Notes under the pieces: generated by a model
What the model was told of the DNA's origin: nothing
Database searches by the model: none
What the model saw: only the letters and a program-made list of their open reading frames with translations
Source of the DNA: Taishania sp.
GTDB taxonomy: Bacteria; Bacteroidota; Bacteroidia; Flavobacteriales_D; Crocinitomicaceae
Assembly: GCA_030150045.1 (NCBI GenBank)
Contig: JASLGM010000023.1
Location: 1-39,929 of the forward strand
Length of the DNA: 39,929 bases
Reading direction: 5' to 3'
Made by a program: the position numbers and the translations under genes
Shown: positions 1 through 8,296 of the stretch, one piece after another
How the letters are laid out: every line of letters begins with the position of its first letter
Position numbering within the stretch: the first letter of the stretch is position 1

Positions 1-135
1 AGTGTGATAGCATCGTGAATTGAAAAAAGAGTGAACGCTAGTGGAACACTGCGACCAAAGGAAGCACGTGTGACACAGCTGGTGAACCATTTTTCAAAAG
101 CGGTCTAAAACACGTATACCGAAATGGCTGCCAAA
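1..135 (+). repeat. Dispersed structured element, copy A (right module only, cut by window start)
   Basis: This is a third, more divergent copy of the right module seen complete at 6078-6215 (minus) and 26211-26350 (plus). It shares GATAGC near its start, GTGAACG, the block CACTGCGACCAA followed by GGAAGCACGTG, then GTGAACC and GGCTGCCAAA at its end. TTGAAAAA (20-27) pairs with TTTTTCAA (90-97), and ACAC (46-49) pairs with GTGT (68-71), so the stems are kept with different bases from the other copies. A left module, if present, lies before the window. Its right end lies just past the 3' end of the minus-strand gene at 181. Confidence 0.75.
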
Positions 136-180
136 AATTCGTGCAAACGGGTTGAAATGTTAAAATTTAATCCGAAAAGG

Positions 181-2604
181 TTATCTCAATACGTTGACGT
201 GTCCAGTGATGGTTTCTTCCCATCCGCTACGAGCAAGATATTTAATCTTATAGGAATATGTTCCGTCGGGTACGACTTCGCCTTTATAGGACCCATCCCA
301 TTCAAATAAGACATCATCAGATTCGAAGACTAATTCGCCCCATCGGTTATAAATAACTATGTTTAGATTTGAAACATTCACCGTTGATGCTTTAAATACA
401 TTGTTGGAACGACCATTGTCAGGAGTAAAGGTATTGGGTACGTAGATGTAGTGTTCTTCAATAATAACGGTCCATCTGTACGTTGAATCGACACACCCTT
501 TTTGATCCCAAGCAGTTAAGTGAATGGTATAGGCTCCAGGCTCTTGATAAACAATTTGTGGGTGCACGTCTGTTGAAGTTTGTGTATTGCCAAAGTCCCA
601 GAAGTAAGTGACTCCATTTTGAGTAAGGTTTTCGAATTGAACGGGTAGGTTATTGAATAGAGGGGCAGGACCAGCAATCGTAAAATCTGCCGTTGGTTTG
701 ATGACGGTTACAGTTGCGCTTTTCTTTTTGACAAAGGTTTGGCATTCATCTGAAACTTCTAAAGGGTAGGACGTGGTTACTAAAGGATTAACCCAAACCG
801 AAGGAGTGGTTTCCCCGGAGTGCGGCCATAAATAGTAGTATTGACCATAGCCGCCTGTTACAATTGATGTCAATTCAATGCTGTCTCCTGGGCAGATTTC
901 AGGGAAAGGAGGGAAGTCAACTATTAATGGCGGACTGGTAACGGTATAATTCAGTGTGTCACGTGCTATCATGCCACATTGGTCTTTTGCTTCAAAGATA
1001 AAAATGGTTGAAAATTCGGGGCGAATATTTGCGGTATTTGTTCTTGAAATGGCTTGATTGTTTTCGTTATACCACGAATAACTTTCACCACCGTATCCAC
1101 CTGTTGATTCCCCTTCAATGGTGTGGTCCATAAAAGGACAAATCTCTACAATGTCTGGTGGTAGAATGATTTCTAATGGTAAAGCGTCGGGGAATACTAC
1201 CGTGTAGTTGGCAATGGCAAGTAAATTGTTGCACTCATCCTTTAAACGTAGGGTGTAGGTGGTGTTTTGTGTAGGTGATACGGTAATGGTTTGTGACGTT
1301 TCTCCGGTGCTCCATTCGTAAATTAAGCGACTGTTTGTGTTGGATAAACGCGGACGAATGATTACTTTGTCACCTGGACATTTCATGTCATTTGCTTCCA
1401 ATTCTAAGTCAATAGGAGTGAGGTCACGAATGATGAAATCTATATTTTTTTCTCTTTGATCTCCACAGTTATCCACATACTTAAAGAGTAAGTTCAAGGT
1501 CTCGTCGCCTTCAGGAATGTTGTCATTTATGGTGCTAAAACGATATTCGTAAACTTGTTGTCCCGCGGGTAAAGTAATTGTATTAGGAATGTTGGTGTAA
1601 TCAATTCCATTTGTTGCTGATCCTGTTTTTACCACTTGAATATTAACAGGAGTGTTTAAGTTACAAGCCGTTCGTTCAAAACGTAGGGTCACTTCTGTAC
1701 AGGGTTCACTCAAAATATTGGGGCTGTCATACAGTTGACTGCTAACAGTGTGACTGATTTTTATGGGGTCATTTGCTTTAAAAGATTTAGCTTCTAAAAA
1801 GATTCCTGAATCTAAAATACCATCACCAACATCGGCAATGGCTAAAGTCAAACGATAGGTTTCATTACATTGAATTTTCGCTTTAGCAGTTAACACTTTT
1901 GTAAAACCATCGTATTGAATATACATGTTACTTAGGTTGTAAGGTGCTTGTGATCCGTTTCCATTCCAAACAAAATATTGTGGATTGGTAGCTGGCGCAG
2001 GATTTACACCTGGAGCGGGTTGGTTGTTCCCGTTGTTAACCGTGTTAATGGCAACGATAGAACCATTGGGTAAACGAGCAATGTTTTGCTGACCATTAAA
2101 TCCTGGTCCTGAGATAAAGAAACCGAAAACATCGTTGAATTGAGACCCTACATATTCCGGATATTCTTCTGATCCAAAAACATATCTAAATTCTATAGAA
2201 TCGGAACAGGTAGAAAAATCGAAGGAAAGAACGGAAGCATTAAACGTTTGACGTCCCACAATAGTGGTCAGTAGAGGATATCCTCCATATCCGTTGTCTA
2301 CACCGCCGTCGGGCACGTTGTTGGGGCCGTGTGGACCTTGGGGTACGCCTAAACCAAATGTGTTTTCAATGGTCCCCGTGGTCATTACAATCCCGGTATT
2401 GAGACCTAGATTGGTATTGGTCGATGTAAAACTCCCAAGGGCTTTTGGTGAACCTTGATAATTAATATTGGTCACCGTAATATTAGGATCTCCTAGAAGT
2501 ACGTTTTGAACAACATCGGTTGCTGTTCTAACTTGAGTAGCTAATTGCCCATATATTCCAAATGAGGAAAAAAGTAAGAATAAAATGGACAAAAATCTAT
2601 ACAT
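181..2604 (-). CDS. Large secreted adhesin-like protein with T9SS type B (gliding-motility) C-terminal domain
   Basis: About 807 residues from the chosen ATG at 2604. An in-frame ATG at 2637 would place eleven polar residues before the signal peptide, so the later one (MYRFLSILFLLF..., ending near FGIYGQ) is preferred. The N-terminal 250 residues resemble the choice-of-anchor L domain, with the FRYVFGSEEYPEYV segment. Repeated beta-sandwich segments follow, then a PKD-type segment (FWDFGNTQTS, YTIHLTAWD). The last ~85 residues match the gliding-motility/CHU_C sorting domain: NTFTPDNG, VIYNRWGELVFES, WDG and PDGTYSYKI. Such proteins are exported by Sec and then by T9SS, and end up on the surface or in the medium. 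The ligand is unknown. It appears monocistronic, and copy A of the dispersed element abuts its 3' end. Confidence 0.85.
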   Translation of the reverse strand: MYRFLSILFLLFSSFGIYGQLATQVRTATDVVQNVLLGDPNITVTNINYQGSPKALGSFTSTNTNLGLNTGIVMTTGTIENTFGLGVPQGPHGPNNVPDGGVDNGYGGYPLLTTIVGRQTFNASVLSFDFSTCSDSIEFRYVFGSEEYPEYVGSQFNDVFGFFISGPGFNGQQNIARLPNGSIVAINTVNNGNNQPAPGVNPAPATNPQYFVWNGNGSQAPYNLSNMYIQYDGFTKVLTAKAKIQCNETYRLTLAIADVGDGILDSGIFLEAKSFKANDPIKISHTVSSQLYDSPNILSEPCTEVTLRFERTACNLNTPVNIQVVKTGSATNGIDYTNIPNTITLPAGQQVYEYRFSTINDNIPEGDETLNLLFKYVDNCGDQREKNIDFIIRDLTPIDLELEANDMKCPGDKVIIRPRLSNTNSRLIYEWSTGETSQTITVSPTQNTTYTLRLKDECNNLLAIANYTVVFPDALPLEIILPPDIVEICPFMDHTIEGESTGGYGGESYSWYNENNQAISRTNTANIRPEFSTIFIFEAKDQCGMIARDTLNYTVTSPPLIVDFPPFPEICPGDSIELTSIVTGGYGQYYYLWPHSGETTPSVWVNPLVTTSYPLEVSDECQTFVKKKSATVTVIKPTADFTIAGPAPLFNNLPVQFENLTQNGVTYFWDFGNTQTSTDVHPQIVYQEPGAYTIHLTAWDQKGCVDSTYRWTVIIEEHYIYVPNTFTPDNGRSNNVFKASTVNVSNLNIVIYNRWGELVFESDDVLFEWDGSYKGEVVPDGTYSYKIKYLARSGWEETITGHVNVLR

Positions 2605-2721
2605 ATAATCATTTTTTTGACAATCCAATGTAACCAATCAAAAACTGTACCTAAAGTGAATTTGTTTTTAATATTTAACAAAAGCACTTCCTAGTATATA
2701 GAAAACGATAAACCTTTGTTT

Positions 2722-4569
2722 TTATTGGTTAATTCCTTGTAAGGAAGATAAATGTGCATACGAACCATTTAAATCCATCAATTGTTCATGTGTTCCTCTT
2801 TCAATTATTTCTCCTTTCGACAGCACCAGAATCTCGTCTGCATTTCGAATAGTACTTAAACGGTGAGCAATAACCAGACAGGTGCGATCGGTCAATAAAT
2901 TATCCAAGGCATCTTGAACCAGTTTTTCACTTTCTGTATCTAAAGCAGAAGTTGCTTCATCCAAAATCAATATCTCCGGATTTTTCAATAACGCTCTTGC
3001 GATAGAAACGCGTTGTTTTTGACCTCCCGAAAGCTTGTTTCCTCGGTCGCCAATGTTCGTTTCGTATCCTTGTTCCAACTGCTCAATGAAGGTATGCGCG
3101 TTTGCAATTTTGGCCACCGCAATGATTTCATCTTGCGTTGCATTTGGTTTTCCAAAGGCAATGTTTTCTGCAATTGTACCGTTAAATAGAATAGATTCTT
3201 GGTTGACTATACCAATAAGACGACGAACACTAGATAAGGATGCCTCACGAATATCTGTACCGTCAAATGAAATAGCTCCCGAAGTAACATCATAGAAGCG
3301 GGGTAATAAATCTGAAATGGTTGATTTACCACTTCCGGACTCTCCAACCAAGGCAACCGTTTTGCCCTTAGGGATATTGAATGAGATGTTTTTCAACACC
3401 AAATCTTCTTTGTAAGCAAAGGAAACATTTTGAAAAGTAATACCTTCTTCCAAATGATTGAATTCAACTGGTTGGGCCACTTCTTTAATTTTCTCTTCCG
3501 TTTCTAAAATCTCTCTGATGCGTTCCTGTGCCGCTTCTGATTTATTTAGATAGGCAATGGAAGTGGAAATCCCTTGGATGGGGCGTAAGAGTTGAGAGAA
3601 TACCAAGATAAAACCAATGAAGTTTGCACCATTGAAACCTGCATTTCCGTTGTGATCTAAAATCATTGATCCGCCATACCAAACAATGCCTAACATAACT
3701 GTTACCGTTAAAAATTCATTCAAGGGAGAAGAGGAATCTCGCTTTCGGAATGCTTGTGTGGTTAGGCGCTGGTATTTATCATTTGTTTCTTTGAATGATT
3801 TCTGAATGGTCGGTTCAGCATTGAAAGCTTTAATGATACGTATACCTCCAATGGCTTCGTCTAGCTTTGCAAACAAAACTCCCAGTTGAATACGCTCTTT
3901 TCCTGCAGTACGTTTCAAGCTTTTACCAATTCTTGAAATAGCTAACGCAGTAAATGGCAAGAGAATAAAAGAAAATAAAGTCAGTTTTGGACTCCAATAA
4001 ATCAATGCTGCCACGTTGATGATAATAGCAATAGGCTCACGGAATAACACTTCTAAGACAGCAATTACACCTAGTTCAATTTCATTGACATCACTTTGAA
4101 TTCGCGCCATTAAATCGCCTTTCTTTTCTTCACTATAATAGGAAAGAGGTAAAGTGATGGCTTTGTCAAATAGATCTTGGCGTACATCGCGAACCACAGC
4201 CATACGTAAGTACGATTGGAACCAAATGGCTCCATAACGGAAAACATTTTTCATGAAGAAAGCGCAAAGCACGCTTGTACACACAAAAAATAAAGCATGC
4301 TTTGGATCGTCTTCTACCATGGAATACATAAAGTATTGATAATAGTCAGAAATATAGTTTATTACCCCTTCGGACGAACTCCCGTAGATAGGTTTACTAA
4401 CTGCAACAATAGATGAAGGATCTTTAGGGAAGATAATTTGAAGGAATGGAATAAATAAAACCATTGAAATCAAATTGAAAATCACATAAAGTAAGTTGCA
4501 AACGATAACTAAAATTGCTGTTGTTTTATATTTGAATGTCCAGCGATAAATTTCCCACATACTTTTCAT
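2722..4569 (-). CDS. ABC exporter, fused membrane and ATPase domains (MsbA/lipid flippase-like)
   Basis: A 615-residue half-transporter. Residues 1-350 carry about six membrane helices of an exporter-type (type IV) transmembrane domain. Residues ~370-610 are the ATPase: Walker A GESGSGKST from G409, ABC signature LSGGQ at 513-517, Walker B ILILDEATSALD just after, and the switch histidine in VIAHRLS. The family works as a homodimer in the inner membrane, moving lipids, LPS precursors or peptides outward. The substrate cannot be told from sequence, and MsbA-like lipid export is only the commonest guess. A -7 box (TAATTTTG, 4581-4574) lies only four bases before the ATG at 4569, so the transcript may be leaderless; an in-frame ATG at 4560 is the alternative start. 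Confidence 0.9.
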   Translation of the reverse strand: MKSMWEIYRWTFKYKTTAILVIVCNLLYVIFNLISMVLFIPFLQIIFPKDPSSIVAVSKPIYGSSSEGVINYISDYYQYFMYSMVEDDPKHALFFVCTSVLCAFFMKNVFRYGAIWFQSYLRMAVVRDVRQDLFDKAITLPLSYYSEEKKGDLMARIQSDVNEIELGVIAVLEVLFREPIAIIINVAALIYWSPKLTLFSFILLPFTALAISRIGKSLKRTAGKERIQLGVLFAKLDEAIGGIRIIKAFNAEPTIQKSFKETNDKYQRLTTQAFRKRDSSSPLNEFLTVTVMLGIVWYGGSMILDHNGNAGFNGANFIGFILVFSQLLRPIQGISTSIAYLNKSEAAQERIREILETEEKIKEVAQPVEFNHLEEGITFQNVSFAYKEDLVLKNISFNIPKGKTVALVGESGSGKSTISDLLPRFYDVTSGAISFDGTDIREASLSSVRRLIGIVNQESILFNGTIAENIAFGKPNATQDEIIAVAKIANAHTFIEQLEQGYETNIGDRGNKLSGGQKQRVSIARALLKNPEILILDEATSALDTESEKLVQDALDNLLTDRTCLVIAHRLSTIRNADEILVLSKGEIIERGTHEQLMDLNGSYAHLSSLQGINQ

Positions 4570-4573
4570 GCCA

Positions 4574-4581
4574 CAAAATTA
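4574..4581 (-). promoter_or_regulatory. Candidate -7 box for the ABC exporter
   Basis: TAATTTTG on the minus strand fits the Bacteroidota -7 consensus TAnnTTTG. There is no convincing -33 TTTG. It ends four bases before the start codon. Confidence 0.4.
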
Positions 4582-4717
4582 ATCCATTTTAAAGAAGGCT
4601 TTGAGGCTTTCGCTAATAATTGTCCGTTTTTTTTCATTTCTTAACGAGAAAAAAACATTTTTCAAGCTTCGAAAAAATTATTCGGTGATTTATGACTACG
4701 GATCGAATGGAATAGAT

Positions 4718-4725
4718 TAATTTTG
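4718..4725 (+). promoter_or_regulatory. Candidate -7 box for the aminotransferase gene
   Basis: TAATTTTG matches TAnnTTTG about 60 bases before the ATG at 4785. The -33 region is weak. It faces away from the ABC exporter promoter in a 215-base divergent gap. Confidence 0.45.
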
Positions 4726-4784
4726 TATCCCGGATTAATCACTTAACTAAACCGATTAATTAATAGTTTTAAATTTTCAGAATT

Positions 4785-6071
4785 ATGGACGGGGTAACGC
4801 AAGAAAAAGTAAACCAATATTCCTTATTAGCAGAGCACATTATCGGCTCCGAGATCATTAAGTTAGCAGCTGAAGTCAACGAAAAAATCAAAAATGGACA
4901 GGATATCAAGAACCTGACAATTGGCGATTTCAACCCAAAAGAATTTCCAATTCCAACTGTATTACTCGAAGAAATCATCCAAGCGTACCAATCTCAGCAT
5001 ACCAATTATCCGCCAGCTGATGGTTTGTTAGAATTGCGCCAAGCCGTGCAAAATCTGCTAAAGAAAAAAGTGAATATGCCTTACGAAACCGACGAACTAT
5101 TGATCGCAGGTGGAGCAAGACCCGTAATTTATGCCATTTACCGCGCTTTGGTAGATCAAGGTGACAAAGTGCTTTTTGCCGTTCCCTCATGGAACAACAA
5201 TCACTATTCCTACTTGAATGGTGCAGAAGCAATCGTGGTAGAGACCACAGCCGAAACCAACTTCATGCCCACTGCAAAGGACATTGCGCCTCACATTCAG
5301 GATTTAAACTTAATCGCCTTGTGCTCGCCACAAAACCCAACAGGAACGGTGTTTACAAAAGAAGGATTGACCGAAATATGCCAATTGGTATTGGAAGAAA
5401 ATAAAAGAAGAGAAGGAAAGAAACGACCTGTATATGTCATGTACGACCAGATTTATTGGGAATTAACCATGGAAGGCGTGGAACACTACAATCCCGTTGG
5501 ACTTTTCCCAGAAATGAAACCATTTACCGTATACGTAGACGGTGTTTCCAAGTCGCTTTCTGCAACAGGAGTGCGCGTTGGATGGGCGGCAGGACCAAAA
5601 GGACTGATTGGAAAAATGAAGTCCATTCTCTCTCACGTTGGAGCTTGGGCACCAAAAGCCGAACAAGTGGCTGTAGGGAAATTTCTAGCAAATGAAACCG
5701 CTTACGAAGCCTTTTTGGTGGAGCAAAGACAACGCATTGCAATTCGAATGAACGGATTGTATGATGGATTAAAAGCCATGAGCGAAGAAGGTTTACCCGT
5801 GCAAATCATTGCGCCTCAAGGAGCGATTTACTTGACCGTAGAATTTCCAATCAAAGGATATACTACAGCCGAAGGAATTACCCTAAAAACGACCGAAGAG
5901 GTGACCAGATATGTGCTTGATGTAGCCAATTTGGCTATCGTTCCTTTCTATGCATTTGGCGCGAATACAGAGTCTACGTGGTACCGCATGTCCATTGGAA
6001 CGTGTAGCGAAAACGATATTAACATCATTCTTCAAAACGTAAGAACTGCATTGGAACAATTGAAAAAATAA
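4785..6071 (+). CDS. Class I/II pyridoxal-phosphate aminotransferase
   Basis: A 428-residue fold-type I PLP enzyme. Visible motifs are the cofactor-contact segment IAGGARPVIYAIYRAL, SPQNPTGTVF, the aspartate-tyrosine pair in MYDQIYWE, and the Schiff-base lysine K256 in GVSKSLSATGVRVGW. The final arginine that binds the substrate carboxylate is probably in WYRMSIG. This places it in the aspartate/aromatic aminotransferase group, a cytosolic enzyme moving an amino group from an amino acid to a 2-oxo acid. The substrate is not resolved by sequence alone. It is preceded by a candidate promoter and followed directly by the dispersed element, and the gene stands alone. Confidence 0.88.
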   Translation: MDGVTQEKVNQYSLLAEHIIGSEIIKLAAEVNEKIKNGQDIKNLTIGDFNPKEFPIPTVLLEEIIQAYQSQHTNYPPADGLLELRQAVQNLLKKKVNMPYETDELLIAGGARPVIYAIYRALVDQGDKVLFAVPSWNNNHYSYLNGAEAIVVETTAETNFMPTAKDIAPHIQDLNLIALCSPQNPTGTVFTKEGLTEICQLVLEENKRREGKKRPVYVMYDQIYWELTMEGVEHYNPVGLFPEMKPFTVYVDGVSKSLSATGVRVGWAAGPKGLIGKMKSILSHVGAWAPKAEQVAVGKFLANETAYEAFLVEQRQRIAIRMNGLYDGLKAMSEEGLPVQIIAPQGAIYLTVEFPIKGYTTAEGITLKTTEEVTRYVLDVANLAIVPFYAFGANTESTWYRMSIGTCSENDINIILQNVRTALEQLKK

Positions 6072-6077
6072 GCCTTT

Positions 6078-6418
6078 TTTGGCAGCCTTTACGGTCTACA
6101 CGCTTTAGTAAAATCCGGAAAAAGGGTTCACGAGTTGTTTACCACGAGCTTCCGTTGGTCGCAGTGGTAAACTTACGTTCACACCATTTTCCGTTCTTTT
6201 AGCTATCGCGCTCCGCCCTGGCTGAAGGGAACACTTCGTGAGACACATCATTTTTTTTCTCAGAGAGAGAACGTTTATGATGATTAAACCGATTGTGTGA
6301 AAACCAATCTCGCGCAAAGGATAGGAGCGGCATCCTTTTGGTGGCTGAGCAGCGTCGAAGCCAGCAAAAGATATAGCGGATAGCCTGACTCCCCAAGGAA
6401 CTTGGTGGAGAGCGCCCA
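6078..6418 (-). repeat. Dispersed structured element, copy B (complete, two modules)
   Basis: Read on minus, the left module (6418-6309) opens with TGGGCG. It then has a hairpin CTCC-A-CCAAG/CTTGG-GGAG (6410-6389), the linker GTCAGGCTATCCG, a second hairpin CTTTTGcTGGCT/AGCCAcCAAAAG (6370-6335), and CTATCCTT followed by GCGCGAG. After a spacer, the right module (6215-6078) has CGGAGCGCGATAGC, an outer stem CGGAAAA/TTTTCCG (6193-6187 with 6122-6116), an inner stem GTTTACCAC/GTGGTAAAC (6172-6164 with 6145-6137) closing a conserved loop, and GGCTGCCAAA at the end. Order and orientation match copy C at 25923. It fills most of the 514-base gap between the aminotransferase gene and rbfA. Short reading frames here are not convincing as genes. 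Confidence 0.85.
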
Positions 6419-6571
6419 AAAAAGAAAAAAGATAATAAACGGCATTTTTTGTTCTTGAATTCCGTTGAATTTCCTGTTCTCAGTACTCCAATTTGTAGTG
6501 TTGAGGACAGGATTTTTTGTTCTAAAAAACATTATTTCACCACGATTGATGCATTGAAAAGTCAATTTCAA

Positions 6572-6579
6572 TACCTTTG
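6572..6579 (+). promoter_or_regulatory. Candidate -7 box for rbfA
   Basis: TACCTTTG matches TAnnTTTG and ends six bases before the rbfA ATG, so the predicted transcript has almost no leader. TTG triplets upstream are not ideally spaced. Confidence 0.5.
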
Positions 6580-6585
6580 TAGTCT

Positions 6586-6921
6586 ATGAGTTCAATAAGA
6601 CAAAATAAAATTGAAGGGGTTGTTCAGGAAGAGTTGTCGACATTTTTCCAAAGAAACGCCCAAGAAATTTGCCTAGGAGCAATGGTTACTGTAACACAAG
6701 TGCGCATCACCTCAGATTTATCACTTGCTAGATGTTATTTGTCGATTTTTGCCGGTCCAGATAAAGCAGAAGTGTTAAAATCAATCCAAACCCATTCTTC
6801 AGAAATTCGTTTTCAATTGGGGAAACGCTTAAAAAACATGCGTAAAATTCCAGAATTTACGTACTACATCGACGATTCCTTAGATTATGCAATGGAAATT
6901 GAAGAGTTGCTAAAAAAATAA
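6586..6921 (+). CDS. rbfA: Ribosome-binding factor A (30S maturation)
   Basis: 111 residues, the usual RbfA length. The N-terminal pattern SIRQNKIEGVVQEELS, the central VTVTQVRITSDLSLARCYLSIF and the C-terminal LGKRLKNMRKIPEFTYYIDDSLDYAMEIEELL are typical of the family's single KH-type domain. RbfA binds the pre-30S particle near the 5' end of 16S rRNA and helps late maturation and cold adaptation. Its TAA is followed after three bases by the apparent start of the permease gene in the same frame, so the two are probably co-transcribed and translationally coupled. That arrangement is common in Bacteroidota. Confidence 0.93.
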   Translation: MSSIRQNKIEGVVQEELSTFFQRNAQEICLGAMVTVTQVRITSDLSLARCYLSIFAGPDKAEVLKSIQTHSSEIRFQLGKRLKNMRKIPEFTYYIDDSLDYAMEIEELLKK

Positions 6922-6924
6922 GCC

Positions 6925-8142
6925 ATTAAGGTTTCGCTACATATTGCCAAACGTTATCTTGCTTCTAAGAAAAAACAGAACCTGATAAATGTAATCACCC
7001 GCATTTCTGTTGTAGGAATAACGGTGATTACGGCTGCTTTGGTGATTCTATTGTCGGCATTTAACGGCATAGAAAGCATGATCAAAACCCTTTATTCAGA
7101 TTTTGATGCCCCCGTTCTTTTACGTGCAAAAGATCAAAAAACCATGTTTATTGATACAGTTCTTTTGGAACAACTCCGACAAGTTAAAGACGTTACTTTG
7201 GTGGCGCCTTTTATTGAGGAAACCATCGTTGCAAGGAATGAAAACAATTGGATCAATGCACAGATAATTGGAGCAGACAGTGCTTTTTTTCAGATCGCAA
7301 AAATTCAAAACCACATGGTAGACGGTTTTCCTGCATTGACAGAAAACGGTGAACAAGTAGGTGTTATTGGGGCAAGTTTGTTAGATAAATTAGGCGGGTA
7401 TATTTCTCCCGTGATGCAAGGTGAGACGATTCTCGTCTATGCTCCAAAAAGAAATCTTAAAGCTTCGCATTTAAGTAATCCGTTCAACGCAGAAATGTTG
7501 CGTTTGGTTGGTCGCATGAATTATAACCGCGAAGTCAATAGTAGTTACCTTATTGCACCTGTTGATTTTGTACGTTTGCTTTCGGAATATAAAGAACGTG
7601 AGGTGACACACGTTGCTATAGGTATTCATGAGAAGGCAGATAAGTTTCAGGTGAAAAAAGCTGTTCAAAATTTGTTGGGTGATGCGTTTGAGGTCAAAAC
7701 CAACGATGAAAAAAATGAACTGATTTTTAAAACGAGTAAAACAGAACGCTTGATTGTATTGAATATCTTGTTGTTCATCTTTATTCTGGCTTCTTTTAAC
7801 CTTGTAGCCTCCTTGACCATGTTGTTTTATGAAAAACAACAAGAATTGGCCGTTTTGAAGAGTTTAGGACTTTCGGAGAAAGGGATTTTTAACATCTTCT
7901 TTTTTGAAGGCTGTTTGGTGGCAGGAAAAGGAATCGTTTTGGGGTTGATATTTGGTTACCTAATAAGTTTAGCTCAAGTTTATTTTGGATTCATACAAAT
8001 GCCAAACACTTATGGCGAGGCCTTTCCCATTACGATCTTGTGGACAGATGGGCTATTGATATTTGGTATTGTGAGTGTATTGAGTGTTTTGACAAGTTAT
8101 TTGACTGTTTCACTATTGATGAAAAGAAATTTTAAGCAATAA
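6925..8142 (+). CDS. LolC/LolE-type ABC transporter permease (FtsX family), likely ATT start
   Basis: The first ATG/GTG/TTG-type start in frame that is followed by a long frame is GTG at 7024. That would cut off the family's conserved N-terminus, which is plainly encoded just upstream as HIAKRYLASKKKQNLINVI followed by the first membrane helix. The frame is closed by the rbfA stop at 6919-6921, and no ATG, GTG or TTG codon lies between. ATT at 6925 gives (M)KVSLHIAKRYL and 405 residues, the family's normal length. The layout is TM1 (~25-45), a large periplasmic domain, and three C-terminal helices forming the FtsX domain with the ELAVLKSLGLSEKGI coupling segment. By family it moves lipoproteins or other hydrophobic substrates from the inner membrane together with a separate ATPase, not seen here. 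Confidence 0.82.
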   Translation: MKVSLHIAKRYLASKKKQNLINVITRISVVGITVITAALVILLSAFNGIESMIKTLYSDFDAPVLLRAKDQKTMFIDTVLLEQLRQVKDVTLVAPFIEETIVARNENNWINAQIIGADSAFFQIAKIQNHMVDGFPALTENGEQVGVIGASLLDKLGGYISPVMQGETILVYAPKRNLKASHLSNPFNAEMLRLVGRMNYNREVNSSYLIAPVDFVRLLSEYKEREVTHVAIGIHEKADKFQVKKAVQNLLGDAFEVKTNDEKNELIFKTSKTERLIVLNILLFIFILASFNLVASLTMLFYEKQQELAVLKSLGLSEKGIFNIFFFEGCLVAGKGIVLGLIFGYLISLAQVYFGFIQMPNTYGEAFPITILWTDGLLIFGIVSVLSVLTSYLTVSLLMKRNFKQ

Positions 8143-8254
8143 CAACTTCCGTTTTCTGATTGCCATTGCCTTTATTTTACCACAAATTGACGTGAGAATC
8201 AAAAATTGGTGAAATAATCAAATTTTTATATTTCATCATTATTAAATATTATAT

Positions 8255-8262
8255 ATCTTTGC
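8255..8262 (+). promoter_or_regulatory. Candidate -7 box for atpD-atpC
   Basis: TATCTTTG matches TAnnTTTG. TTTC at 8232-8235 stands at the -33 spacing of 19 with one mismatch to TTTG. It leaves a leader of about 30 bases before atpD. Confidence 0.55.
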
Positions 8263-8296
8263 GCTCAAATTGGAATTTATTCAAAATAGGCGATAA

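Noticed and set aside
124..309. 61-residue reading frame on plus near the window start
   Set aside because: It runs from the end of repeat copy A into the antisense of the adhesin-like gene's conserved C-terminal domain. It is a shadow.
6105..6571. Several short reading frames on minus (about 65-104 residues) in the gap before rbfA
   Set aside because: They lie wholly or largely inside the structured dispersed element and its hairpins, in two frames at once. No start context or conserved protein pattern supports them.
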